The translations under genes were made by a program, and so were the position numbers. The notes under the pieces are model-generated. The model did no database searches, was not told the DNA's origin, and saw only the letters and a program-made list of their open reading frames with translations. Source: an uncultured Saprospiraceae bacterium (GTDB taxonomy: Bacteria; Bacteroidota; Bacteroidia; Chitinophagales; Saprospiraceae). From it: a DNA stretch of 40,768 nt. The stretch spans positions 1 through 40,768 of the forward strand of contig CALMSP010000088.1 in the NCBI GenBank assembly GCA_937872405.1, in the 5' to 3' direction. Shown piece by piece: positions 1-9,692 of the stretch (its first letter is position 1; each line of letters begins with the position of its first letter).

Positions 1-2690
1 TCACTATTGCCCAAGGCATCCGTGTACGTAATGATGAAAAAGTTGAAGTCCGGATTCGCGTTAACATCCGCTTGACAAGCTAATACACTATATTCTGCGT
101 AAGCGTTGGTTACATCTACAAATGAGGGCGTTAGCATATTCCCATTCTGATCAATAAAAATCAGTCGGGACGGGTCTAATATATTATCACAGGAATTCAC
201 AAATACCCCAATCAACACATTTTCACATTCCGCACAAGCGGTGAGCGTCGGATTTGTATTTGTAACAACAATAAAAGGTGTGTTCTCGCTTGGTTTCGTG
301 ATGATACTTAAAATAGGTGATACATCAATACCACCATAATTGATATTGATGATATAATTATCGCCATCAGCCGGCGATACTCGGAAGCAATATTCTACAA
401 ACTGAAGGTTGCTCCCCGCCGATTCGGTATAGAACGAAATTATATTATCATTCAAATCGCCAAAATTTACTAATAATAAGGTCGGATCGAATGTAGCGTC
501 ATTGCAAAGTTCTATATTAAAAGAATAACAAAACGTTACATCATTGCTGCATTCTGGCACCGTCCAAGTAGCATCATTCGCAATAATATCACCAGCATTG
601 ATAATTAAAATTGAGGCGCTTACGGAGGCGGTACATCCTACGCCCGTATTGGGATTTGCAGGATCGCCTGCATCCCACGTAAATGTAACAGTCTGTAAAC
701 CAAGTGTATAAAGAGAGGGATCAAAAATAGGATCGCCATTGCCGTTAACAGGTGCTGGGTTACTATTGATAAAAAAGGTACCGATTCCTTGCATACCATT
801 AGTTAATAACTCCGTACCCATCAGTACAATAGGTGCATCTGAAGGGCAAACCACGGCAGGCAAAGCGGTGGTAATCTGAGGCTCTGGATAAAAGCAAAGA
901 TTGTTAATACCCAGCGTAACATTTGGCCACGCGATGCTGGTAGCCGTAGCAATAAACCCAACGCCACTGGCATGGCTACCCACCAATGTATAAATACCAC
1001 TGCCAGGAGCCGTTTCGGTGAAAAGCGTACCAACGGGGAACGGCTGCAGCGTTATTGGATCCAAAAGCCCCGTATTGGATGCCAATATCCATACCTCGCC
1101 CGTATTGCTGGTGATTACAATTTCCTCATCAAAATAACCTGGCGTAGCACTGCAAGTACAAGGATCAGTAATAGTGGGCCCGCCTTGGTTATCAATAGTA
1201 GGAAGTGGGCAGTCCTCTAGGAAGGCAATGATGTAAATAGTAATCGTAATCGGATCGCCGGTGCATTCGCCTTCGTCGAGCATACAGTTGCCATTTGTAT
1301 CTGAAAATGGCGTGATTACTAACTGCACAGAGCCATCCTGCAATGGATCAATCAGACGTATGCTCGATGGTTCAAACAACATCATCAGCAAACCGTTGTT
1401 AAAATCATCCACACAGGTTTGGAAATCTACAAATGGGAACCCGTTTATAGTGACATTGCTAGTGGTAAAGTCGAGCGCCATGCCCACGGATACGCCAAGT
1501 GGTAGGCTATTTTGATTTACAACTTCAACTGGGAAAGGCGCACAGGACACATTGTCATCTGTATCGCAAACACTAATCGTAATAGATTCGGTCTGATCTA
1601 CTGTACCATTATTAATATTGCCCACTGGCACGCTATTGATAGCGAAACTAATTTCCGGTGCTACATCATTTGGTCCACAAGTGGTTGGCGGATCAACCGT
1701 GGTGCCACAGAAAGTACTGGACGGGCCAACTGGGTCGAAGTTAGGTCCTGCTCCATCGTTATAGTACAAGCCGGAGCCAAGATCACGGATGTACATCTCT
1801 CCTGTGGAATAAGCTGTGTTGGTTAGTGCCAGCCCTCCGGCATGATTGGCCGCATCGGTTAGGTTGCGCGCCCATACGGCATCGCTAGAGCCATTACAGG
1901 GCGCTGCAAAAAATGCTGCCGGAGCAGCTACCGATACATTGGTAATATTGGGGAAGGTACAGGCATCCGCTTCATTATCTTCATGATAAACGAGCACCTG
2001 TTCAGCAATATTCAATACACCGCCAATGTTGATATTATTCGTAGTACAGGGCGTGTAAGAAGGGCTGGAGAAAACACCTACCCCACTACTAAAGCCATAC
2101 CAAAAGGCATTGCCTGCAGTGGTCAACCCTGTAATTGTTACATTTTGGGCGGCGGTAATAGATACCCCATTGCCGCGGTTGCTGAGCGCCGTAATGTTGG
2201 TCATCGTTACATTACTCACGCCAGTAATGGCAAAACCAGAGCCTGAGATGCCATTGATCGGCACCAAGCGCCCGTTGTTGCGAGCGGTTCCATTGCTGAG
2301 CGTCAAATTGGATCGCCCGGCGCCGGTGATAACACCAAAAGTACCCGCCTGCTGCACTGTGATGTTCTGCACCGTAATACCTGACGCATTTAGCACCAAA
2401 CCGTGATCGTTAGAGATGGAATTGAGCGTAAAACCTTGACCATCAAGCGTAATAGCTTTATTCAATACCACTTTACCTTCAGTCACGTCGGCTGTCAGGA
2501 AAATGGTTTCTCCGGCACTTGCTGCCGCCACCGCCGCACTAATGGTAGTGTAGCAGGGCAAATTTCCACCGCACGAATTGGCAGGGTCAACGTAGCGCTG
2601 AGCTTGGGCAGCAAATGGCAACAACAGCATAAACCCTACTGCATGTGCAACCATTTTTATATGCACAAAACGTGTAAATTTCTGATTCAT
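1..2690 (-). CDS. Giant secreted beta-helix/adhesin-like protein, C-terminus beyond window
   Basis: An open frame of 896 codons plus two bases runs leftward off the window from the ATG at 2690. Residues 1-32 form a signal peptide ending in a run like LLLPFAAQAQ. The mature start (RYVDPANSCGG, then CYTTISAAVAAASAGETIFL) and the following 200 residues, with many short repeats of the type 'NVTITGLTTAGN', look like a right-handed parallel beta-helix as in pectate-lyase-like or NosD-type proteins. From about residue 300 the protein changes to Ig/cadherin-like beta-sandwich stretches with paired cysteines and phrases such as GSVQLVITPFSDTNG. This fits a cell-surface or secreted protein of the T9SS type, but the diagnostic C-terminal sorting domain is outside the window. 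The substrate or ligand cannot be told. The gene has its own promoter about 500 bases upstream and follows a strong terminator of the neighbouring giant gene. Confidence 0.85.
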   Translation of the reverse strand, partial: MNQKFTRFVHIKMVAHAVGFMLLLPFAAQAQRYVDPANSCGGNLPCYTTISAAVAAASAGETIFLTADVTEGKVVLNKAITLDGQGFTLNSISNDHGLVLNASGITVQNITVQQAGTFGVITGAGRSNLTLSNGTARNNGRLVPINGISGSGFAITGVSNVTMTNITALSNRGNGVSITAAQNVTITGLTTAGNAFWYGFSSGVGVFSSPSYTPCTTNNINIGGVLNIAEQVLVYHEDNEADACTFPNITNVSVAAPAAFFAAPCNGSSDAVWARNLTDAANHAGGLALTNTAYSTGEMYIRDLGSGLYYNDGAGPNFDPVGPSSTFCGTTVDPPTTCGPNDVAPEISFAINSVPVGNINNGTVDQTESITISVCDTDDNVSCAPFPVEVVNQNSLPLGVSVGMALDFTTSNVTINGFPFVDFQTCVDDFNNGLLMMLFEPSSIRLIDPLQDGSVQLVITPFSDTNGNCMLDEGECTGDPITITIYIIAFLEDCPLPTIDNQGGPTITDPCTCSATPGYFDEEIVITSNTGEVWILASNTGLLDPITLQPFPVGTLFTETAPGSGIYTLVGSHASGVGFIATATSIAWPNVTLGINNLCFYPEPQITTALPAVVCPSDAPIVLMGTELLTNGMQGIGTFFINSNPAPVNGNGDPIFDPSLYTLGLQTVTFTWDAGDPANPNTGVGCTASVSASILIINAGDIIANDATWTVPECSNDVTFCYSFNIELCNDATFDPTLLLVNFGDLNDNIISFYTESAGSNLQFVEYCFRVSPADGDNYIININYGGIDVSPILSIITKPSENTPFIVVTNTNPTLTACAECENVLIGVFVNSCDNILDPSRLIFIDQNGNMLTPSFVDVTNAYAEYSVLACQADVNANPDFNFFIITYTDALGNS

Positions 2691-2860
2691 ATTCTTATAT
2701 CATTTGGAGGTACTGAAAATCTATTTTGCTTAATGTTTATAGCTACATCAAACCCTACCCGCTCCTCGTCAGCATTATGGCAGACTGGCAGTATGGTGCT
2801 GGTAGTATATACTAATGTGCTGAAACCTTTGTGAAGGCGTGAGAAATGCAAAACAAACGA

Positions 2861-2936
2861 CTCTAAGCTCAGTAGCGAAGTGCTCGCGCTGAACTTAGAG
2901 TATATACAGCATAGCCAACTGAGGCAAAGCCAGTTG
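2861..2936 (-). other. Two stem-loops in the long 5' leader
   Basis: Two inverted repeats sit inside the predicted leader of the gene at 2690. CAACTG (2916-2921) pairs with CAGTTG (2931-2936). A 12-bp stem with one mismatch joins 2861-2872 (CTCTAAGCTCAG) and 2889-2900 (CTGAACTTAGAG), with a nested GCGA/TCGC helix in its loop. Read on the minus strand, the second stem is followed by a T-rich stretch (TCGTTTGTTTTGC), so it could be a weak terminator or attenuator. The rest of 2691-3275 holds no convincing gene. Confidence 0.4.
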
Positions 2937-3197
2937 TTTTTCATGAGAATTATGATTTGCGCATAACAATACAGCATCATCTGTGCGCACCATGCGCATT
3001 ATGAGCCGCCTTTAGGATCGTCTTGAAGCCTGAAGTAGTTGAAGGTTCTGTGTGTTGGGATGTATAAACAAATAATTGCCTCACGGTGTGAGGTGAGACG
3101 CTTAGTGTTGTCCGCCTTGAAGTTTTGTGTGTATATTTAGGATGGGTTAGAATGGCGATGATAGAAAGAACATTTTAGCCAATCATCGCTTATTGTG

Positions 3198-3229
3198 CAA
3201 AGGTAGTCAAATGCTATAATATAATCAAA
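3198..3229 (-). promoter_or_regulatory. Bacteroidota-type promoter TTTG-N20-TACCTTTG
   Basis: On the minus strand TTTG (3229-3226) is followed after 20 bases by TACCTTTG (3205-3198), an exact match to the Bacteroidota primary sigma consensus TTTG-N19/20-TAnnTTTG. Transcription should start near 3192, which would give the gene beginning at 2690 a leader of about 500 nt. No closer good match was seen. Confidence 0.65.
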
Positions 3230-3275
3230 TTGCAGCGCTTTTTTTTACAAAAAAATAACTTACGCCATTATTATA

Positions 3276-3318
3276 GCGAACGAGCTGTTTGTATTATCCT
3301 TCAAAACAGCTCGTTCGC
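3276..3318 (-). terminator. Strong hairpin terminator after the giant gene
   Basis: A perfect 15-bp inverted repeat (3276-3290 against 3304-3318, GCGAACGAGCTGTTT type) with a 13-base loop lies 24 bases past the stop codon of the gene ending at 3342. It is not followed immediately by a T-run, but an A/T-rich stretch that reads as seven T on the minus strand comes about 18-25 bases later. Position and strength suggest a transcription terminator or 3'-end stabiliser. Confidence 0.7.
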
Positions 3319-3341
3319 GATGCATTTCACAGACCAAATGA

Positions 3342-6300
3342 CTATTGGAGTCGGATCATTTTTCGGGTAGCATTGTAGCCTGCCGTCTCTAAGGTGTAGT
3401 ATAGAACGCCAGTAGCTGGAAGTTCGCTGCGGTCCAACAAAATCTGATGGTATCCGGGTGCATAGTCAGCGGCAATTCTATGCACGAGTCGTCCGTGTAC
3501 ATCGGTGATGGTCAAGATTGCAGGAGCAGCCTGGGGCAAATAAAATCCAATCGTAGTGTGTTGATCAAAAGGATTGGGCGCATTTTGATACAATTCAAAT
3601 TCGGTGGGTATGGCTTGATTCGTATGGAAATGTAGTGCCACATTGCGTAGCCCATCCTGCCTATCGTAGGCTTCTGCTGGGGTGTAACGCGAACTAACGC
3701 CCAGCCATCGGCTAACGCGGCCAGCTACCTTTGCTCGAAAATGCACGCCGAATAGTTCCTGTATGCCTACTTGGCGCGTAGTAACGTCATGCCAGCTCAG
3801 GGTCAGGAATCCCTGCCTTGTTGCAAAAAGCCCGAAATTATCCGGACCGGCTAATCCATAATCTATGCCGCTAAATTCGAGTGCATCCGATTGAAATGCA
3901 AGCGTCATTTGATAGCCTTCTATGGCAGTCATGTCGGCACGAATGGGCAGTGTGAATCGCTCGCCCGCAGACACCTCCCGATCCGTTGTTTCCAACACAA
4001 ATGGCAGCCCCGCGCTACGTGGTGCTGTTTCTATGGCATTTCCAACAATAGCGCTTAGATTGACGTCGCCAATTTTGATAGCGATGAAATTCGCATTACT
4101 AATTTTACCGCTCAGGTCGTTAATATTGATGACTTCTGGAAATTCTTCAAACCAAGGATTACTCGGCACCGGAAAAACAAAAGACGCCCGCACGAAACGC
4201 CAACTGGTGTTGCTTGGAAATCTAACATCAACGCCGAGTATCAATTTGCGCATTTGAATCAGATCAAGTGTGGAAACGGTTTTGGAATTATTGACATCGG
4301 CAGCGATGATTTTATAGGGTGAATCCAATGGCTCTACCCCAAGTATATGTTTGGTGATAATAATCAAATCTAAGGTGGATACACCATTAATATGGTTATC
4401 ATCCAACAATGGCGCAATAGTATAATCATGCCCTTCCGCTAAGGTGTCGAAGCGATAAGAGCCATCGGTAAGCGAAAACATATTAGCAGCCGACTGCCCA
4501 CTCAGAAACACCCGCACCGCTTCTACCGGCTTGCCCACTTCCGTTCGGATGATGCCCGAAACAAGCCCTTCGTTGGGTGGCACACAAGCGTTGAACGAGT
4601 TGTCCACCACGAATACCGATGCTTGACAAAGGCTGTAATTGGGCCCGCCTACGGTACCATTGGGCTGTATAGCATAAGGATTGGCGGCATTGTCCCAGGC
4701 ATAGATTTCTACGAGGGTAATCTCCCCCAACTGATCGCAGGTCAGCACCAAGCTATCCTGAGCAATATTGGCAGGCTGCCCGACCCGATTGATGGAGTAT
4801 CGAATGGCACCGGAACAGTCCGTAGGGTTGCCATTTACAAAATCTCTGGCGCGAATTACGATGTAGCCTCGATCGGGCACACCATCGCCATTGCGATCTG
4901 CAGGTGGTCGCTGCGAAAGCAGATCAAAGATACGACTATTGGTGCAGGACAAGGCGGGCGGGCGGCAGTCCACTATTTCAAATGGGATGCGCGTCACGGA
5001 GGTATTGCCGCAGCCATCCTGGGCGGTGATCTGGAAGGCGTGCTTGCCAATTGGGAAGTTGCCACTGATCTGAAAATTGGGATACGTGCCACTGAGCGTA
5101 CCACCTTGCATCGCCAAAGACCCATCAATGGTACCGTTGTTGTTGCGGTCCACCGCAATTTGCAAATTAACCGTACCGGGCGTGCAGGCTTCATTCACTA
5201 CAAATGGAACATTGACTGCTGCCTGGCAAGTAGTATTGTCATTAGAACAAAACGGCGTAGGGCTTACAAAAAATACCTCTGGGGCAGTGGTATCGAATAC
5301 CCGAATGACCTGCGTGTATTGCCAGAAGCCTACACTATTGGTTGTGCGCCAGTAGCCCACAGGGTTGGTAGGCGAGCAACCGCGCGCGCCTGCCACAGGC
5401 TGGTTGTCACTTTCTGAGTTGGTACGATCTATGAAGGTATTATTAGGGCGGCGCAGCACCCAGACGTCTTCATCACCAGGATTATTGTCGCAATCTTCAT
5501 CGCGCCCAATTACAATAGGCAAGGAGCTGCCATCATACTCGCAAAAATTGACCACCCGATAGGTACGAAACAAGCGGTAACACTCGCTACCCACCGAAGA
5601 AAAACGCTCCTCTGTAACACTCACGGAGAGCTGCTCACAAGCCCGTGAGCGCACCTGTAAGGTATCGGCATTCGGCGTACCACAGACTTCGTTGGCATCT
5701 TTGGGGAACTTAATCTCGTAGTTGTTCACTGGCGTCAGTGTGATCACCTGCTGGCAGGTGTTGGCGGATAAGTTCCCAGCACGATCCACTGCTCGGAAGC
5801 GGCGCGTGATGGTACCCGTGCGACAGTTTTGCAGATTCACAGTTGGTGCCAGTTCCTGCCATTGTGCACCAGGACAGTTATCGTTTGCGCTCGCCACGCC
5901 AAATAGGGCTTGCAATTGTAAGGTATCAGTAGGGTTGAACATAGCGGGCAGGGTAGTGCAAGGCAATGTAATGGACGGTGGCGCTACACAAAAAGGTCGG
6001 ATGCGCTCCAGTACATTCACCTCCGCCGGGCATTCGTTATCGTTACCGGATTTATCAATCACGCGCAGTTGCACAAATACAATGCTATCTGCATCGCAAC
6101 AATTGATTTCTACAAACGTGCCCCACTCCGAGAAATAAGGTGTAACCGGCTCGCAGGTGATTGGATTTTTGGTGTACCGCCGACGAATTAGAATCTGATC
6201 AATCGCACAATTGTCGCGGCTACCCTCATTGATATCCGAAGCAAATACCCGCGCTAACCCTTCGCCACCCAGCGATACCGTAAGGCTACTCTTGCAAACC

Positions 6301-9300
6301 ATCACCGGCTCGATGTCATCTATGACTTCAAATGGGCATTCTAAAACCGTGCGGTTGCCGCAGGCGTCGGTTACGGTGTATCGGAGGCGATGGTTGCCAA
6401 GCGGAATGCCCGTGACACGCAAGGATGCATTGGATTGTACCGTGGCTAATGTGCGCGTTTGTACTTCTGTACCGATCACAATGCCGAATATATTGCGCAC
6501 TTCTACAATGGTATCGTTGAGCACCTGCGCACTAAAGGTCGAACTGGAGCAGTTGTCTGTAATGCGAGGCGCCGGTACCTCAAACGTTGCCGTACAATCG
6601 AAAGGGGTTGTTGAAAAACGCAGCAAATCCGGTACCCCGTCATTATCATAATCGGCAATCGGGCATTCTACCGTAGGCTCTTGGCTGTCACCAATCTGAA
6701 TCAATTGCTGAAAAGTGAGTAGGGCCACGGGATTGCAAAAGTCAATCACGGTCCAATTGCGGATAAAGGTGTAAGCTGGTCCACAATTTACAATGCGCGG
6801 ATTATCTTGATAGTTCGCGCTGATATTGCAATACAGTGGCGCCAGATTATGATTGGCAAATGCCGTTTTTACAAAAGGATAGCCTGTAAGCGAAGGATGC
6901 GGATTGCCATTGATATCCACGGTAAAGCTTTCACTGCATTCGGCATAGAAGGAAAGTGAAGGTAGAATGACATCCGCCAGCGTTGGCTTGCGAATGCTAA
7001 TCAATTGGGTGCATTCCGCAGCATTATTAGAAGCATCGCGGGCCGTGAATCGCCGCGTGATGATCGCCCCACCACAGTCGCCGCTTTCTGAAAGTTGATC
7101 GGTGAACGTAATATTGGTTACTGGTCGGGAGCAATTGTCCATAGCATTGGGTGCGCCTACAAAGCTAAGACTCTCAGGCTTGTTGAGCAGCACATTGGCA
7201 TCCGTACAAATCAAGTCGTATTGTGCTACGGTTGGTATTGCCGACAGCCCATTAATGGCACCTGCACCATCGGAGTACGCCGCCCAGAAGTACGACCCCG
7301 TCACGCCCGGCGCCCGCGTAGTGGTGAACAGCGTGTAGGTCTGCCCAGCCCGCAAGCGTTGTGTGATGCGCAGTATCGGACTGATATTATTGAAAAATAC
7401 CCCTACGGAGAAACTGGTATAGCTTTGCGCAATAACATTTTCGCAAAAACTGCCATTCTGCGCGAAATCGCCCCGATAGAGCAGTGCAGCACCATCGCCA
7501 AAAGTGGGCGACATTTCAAAGGTGTAAAAATCATCCGTCGTAACGGTGAAGGTAAAGGTTTCGTAGTAATGATTGCCGCCACCTGGATTCACAATCGGAC
7601 GAAAACAGTTGAAATTGAATAAGTTAGCAGAACTATCCGTGGTGCTGAGCGTGCCGCCAAATAGTTGCACATCTTGGTTGATGGCAGCTTTGTTGGTGTT
7701 CGGCGGGCATTCGATGGTTGGCGGAATGGGGTCGGTTACTACAATATCAGAGCCACAAAAATTACCCGTTTGTTGATCCACCACAATGGCGCGCAACACT
7801 TGCCCAACATAGGGGGCTGTTACCGTATTGCCAATTTCTGCGCCGGTAGGTGTAAAGATGCGAACCGTGAACCGATCCGGGCATACGGGTGGAGGTAAAA
7901 GTATCATTTCTGGCGTGATCGTCACTTGGCAATTGGCGCCCATTGTCAGATTCAGACTATTGGTGCAGGCCATGGAAACAGAAGCCGGGCAGAATACGTA
8001 TCCTGCATCTACATCGAGGTTTTGGGTACGCGATTGCACGCTTACGCAAGCCGTAAAGCCATCGGGCCCTGCATCACTATCTACTGTGTTGGTGCCCACT
8101 TTGGGTGTCACCCGATTATACACCCCGCTGGGCGGAAAGCCAAATTTTATGCGATAGCTCCCCGGCAACAGCCCTGTGAATAAGTATTGCCCGCTGGCAT
8201 TGGTCACCTGAGTGGCAATGGGGTTGTTTTCGTTGCAGCGATATAGCTCTACTGGCACGCCCGGCAGCGGCGTATCAATCGCCGAATCGAATATATTGTT
8301 GCGGTTGCGGTCTTCCCAAGTAAGATTGCCAATCTGCCCCGGCACGTACAAACCCGCGTCGCGGCTCAAGTCCTGCGCGCCTGCCACTAAGGTAAAGCAA
8401 TTGGTTTCTCTCGTCACGGGGTCCACATCCGAATCTACATCGGAGTTGCCCACATTTCGCAAAGTGAAAATACCTGTATTAAAAGGTGCTGCCGCTGTTG
8501 AAAGATCAAAACGCAACTTGTACTGCCCAGGCGCTAACTGTCGGAACTGGTAATTGCCATTGCCATCCGTCTGGGTTTGCGATAGGATCATGTCATTGCA
8601 GTTGAGTAGAAAGACCCGTACATTAGCGACACCGCCATTGCCATCATTCTGGATGCCATCGCCATTGAGGTCTTCCCAAACACGATTGCCGATAATACCG
8701 CAGCCCACCGGCGCCGTGAATAGGTTGTTGACTTCTAACTCGCAGGCCGACAAAGCGGAATAAAATGCGCGAATGGAAACAGGCTGACCATTGGCGGGCA
8801 ATGTCAACACAACGGTTTGCGAAGGTTGACCGGGCGTTATAGGCGTTGGAAAAGCCGCACCATTAGCCACCAATACTAAGTTACCCGTGAGCGGCGCTTC
8901 ACCATTATTAGTGACCGTGACGGATACGCTATACGTATTCGACGCACCACACACTGGTATGGTAGCTGCAATATTTTGAATGGCACAACCCAGCACCGCC
9001 GTGCGCGTGGGGTCGTTCGGAGCGGGCGTATCAGGGTCATTACTTAGGAAAGGGGCGAACCCCTGCCCAGTAATACTGATCTGGTCGGCTACTGTAAGTG
9101 CGGTACGTGGCTCTAATGGGCGATTGACAGTTGCTTTGTACGTGATAACGATTTGCTTACCTGCTGGTAGGTTGGCTACAGATACCGGAAATGTCTGCGC
9201 TGAAGTCGTATTAATTGCCAGGATTAACCCTAACAAAACGATGTACTGTACAGGAGTTTTATAAAATTGGCGTAGGCCAACGCAGTCAACCTGCTTTTCT

Positions 9301-9320
9301 TTGTACAAAAAATTAGTCAT
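3342..9320 (-). CDS. 1992-residue T9SS-exported multidomain surface protein (SdrD-B, HYR-like, dockerin, cohesin-like)
   Basis: The N-terminus has a 23-residue polar stretch, then a hydrophobic signal segment (YIVLLGLILAINTTSAQ). An adhesin-like domain with DUF11/CARDB character (about 45-205) is followed by two SdrD-B/Cna-B-type domains (about 207-440) beginning GNRVWEDLNGDG and GNLTWEDRNRNN. A long array of HYR-like and cysteine-paired modules (about 445-1560) carries linkers such as DPIPPTIECP and DDIEPVMVC. Next come a carboxypeptidase-regulatory fold (about 1585) and a dockerin-like pair of calcium loops (DDNHINGVSTLDL, DVNNSKTVSTLDL; about 1638 and 1673). A cohesin-like domain spans about 1773-1873, and a type A T9SS sorting domain starts at about 1900 (FELYQNAPNPF...TGVLYYTLETAGY). 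Known family behaviour predicts export through the outer membrane and surface attachment or release. The target is unknown. The start is supported by the promoter 84-115 bases upstream. Confidence 0.92.
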   Translation of the reverse strand: MTNFLYKEKQVDCVGLRQFYKTPVQYIVLLGLILAINTTSAQTFPVSVANLPAGKQIVITYKATVNRPLEPRTALTVADQISITGQGFAPFLSNDPDTPAPNDPTRTAVLGCAIQNIAATIPVCGASNTYSVSVTVTNNGEAPLTGNLVLVANGAAFPTPITPGQPSQTVVLTLPANGQPVSIRAFYSALSACELEVNNLFTAPVGCGIIGNRVWEDLNGDGIQNDGNGGVANVRVFLLNCNDMILSQTQTDGNGNYQFRQLAPGQYKLRFDLSTAAAPFNTGIFTLRNVGNSDVDSDVDPVTRETNCFTLVAGAQDLSRDAGLYVPGQIGNLTWEDRNRNNIFDSAIDTPLPGVPVELYRCNENNPIATQVTNASGQYLFTGLLPGSYRIKFGFPPSGVYNRVTPKVGTNTVDSDAGPDGFTACVSVQSRTQNLDVDAGYVFCPASVSMACTNSLNLTMGANCQVTITPEMILLPPPVCPDRFTVRIFTPTGAEIGNTVTAPYVGQVLRAIVVDQQTGNFCGSDIVVTDPIPPTIECPPNTNKAAINQDVQLFGGTLSTTDSSANLFNFNCFRPIVNPGGGNHYYETFTFTVTTDDFYTFEMSPTFGDGAALLYRGDFAQNGSFCENVIAQSYTSFSVGVFFNNISPILRITQRLRAGQTYTLFTTTRAPGVTGSYFWAAYSDGAGAINGLSAIPTVAQYDLICTDANVLLNKPESLSFVGAPNAMDNCSRPVTNITFTDQLSESGDCGGAIITRRFTARDASNNAAECTQLISIRKPTLADVILPSLSFYAECSESFTVDINGNPHPSLTGYPFVKTAFANHNLAPLYCNISANYQDNPRIVNCGPAYTFIRNWTVIDFCNPVALLTFQQLIQIGDSQEPTVECPIADYDNDGVPDLLRFSTTPFDCTATFEVPAPRITDNCSSSTFSAQVLNDTIVEVRNIFGIVIGTEVQTRTLATVQSNASLRVTGIPLGNHRLRYTVTDACGNRTVLECPFEVIDDIEPVMVCKSSLTVSLGGEGLARVFASDINEGSRDNCAIDQILIRRRYTKNPITCEPVTPYFSEWGTFVEINCCDADSIVFVQLRVIDKSGNDNECPAEVNVLERIRPFCVAPPSITLPCTTLPAMFNPTDTLQLQALFGVASANDNCPGAQWQELAPTVNLQNCRTGTITRRFRAVDRAGNLSANTCQQVITLTPVNNYEIKFPKDANEVCGTPNADTLQVRSRACEQLSVSVTEERFSSVGSECYRLFRTYRVVNFCEYDGSSLPIVIGRDEDCDNNPGDEDVWVLRRPNNTFIDRTNSESDNQPVAGARGCSPTNPVGYWRTTNSVGFWQYTQVIRVFDTTAPEVFFVSPTPFCSNDNTTCQAAVNVPFVVNEACTPGTVNLQIAVDRNNNGTIDGSLAMQGGTLSGTYPNFQISGNFPIGKHAFQITAQDGCGNTSVTRIPFEIVDCRPPALSCTNSRIFDLLSQRPPADRNGDGVPDRGYIVIRARDFVNGNPTDCSGAIRYSINRVGQPANIAQDSLVLTCDQLGEITLVEIYAWDNAANPYAIQPNGTVGGPNYSLCQASVFVVDNSFNACVPPNEGLVSGIIRTEVGKPVEAVRVFLSGQSAANMFSLTDGSYRFDTLAEGHDYTIAPLLDDNHINGVSTLDLIIITKHILGVEPLDSPYKIIAADVNNSKTVSTLDLIQMRKLILGVDVRFPSNTSWRFVRASFVFPVPSNPWFEEFPEVININDLSGKISNANFIAIKIGDVNLSAIVGNAIETAPRSAGLPFVLETTDREVSAGERFTLPIRADMTAIEGYQMTLAFQSDALEFSGIDYGLAGPDNFGLFATRQGFLTLSWHDVTTRQVGIQELFGVHFRAKVAGRVSRWLGVSSRYTPAEAYDRQDGLRNVALHFHTNQAIPTEFELYQNAPNPFDQHTTIGFYLPQAAPAILTITDVHGRLVHRIAADYAPGYHQILLDRSELPATGVLYYTLETAGYNATRKMIRLQ

Positions 9321-9403
9321 GGGATTAAACGTTTTTATAAATCGGTTTGGGAAAATGCAATCGGTTATGCTCCAATAACAGTTGTACTACTTGCTGCAAA
9401 CAA

Positions 9404-9435
9404 CAAAGATACAGGCTTAGCTCGCGAGTTTCAAG
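9404..9435 (-). promoter_or_regulatory. Promoter of the giant T9SS gene
   Basis: On the minus strand CTTG (9435-9432) is separated by 20 bases from TATCTTTG (9411-9404), which fits (T)TTG-N20-TAnnTTTG. The predicted start near 9398 gives a leader of about 78 nt to the ATG at 9320. The rest of the 9321-9692 gap between the two divergent genes shows no clear kynureninase promoter and no convincing gene. Confidence 0.6.
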
Positions 9436-9692
9436 GTTATTTTTTAAGATTGTTGAAAAAATTGGGATAGAATGCTTAACATACGGCGTTTGTAAACGTG
9501 CGGGTTTCTTATGCATGATTTTCTGTGTGTAAAGGTAACCGAGATTTTTTGTAAATCAAATACCCAAAATTTAAAATTTGTGTCCGCCAGACGGCGCTAC
9601 GCTTGTTGCTCATACAAATACCGGGCCAGTGTTTTGAACTTTCTGGCAAATCTTTTATTCCATAATGGCGCGTTTTTTTACAAAAAAATACC

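Noticed and set aside
2403..2980. Frames of about 100-140 codons over the start and leader of the first gene
   Set aside because: They overlap the signal peptide region of the minus-strand gene or the hairpins of its leader, and their translations are not protein-like.
4623..5417. A 264-codon plus-strand frame inside the giant T9SS gene
   Set aside because: It lies antisense to a well-supported multidomain protein and its translation has no recognisable domain; several such antisense frames occur across 3342-9320.
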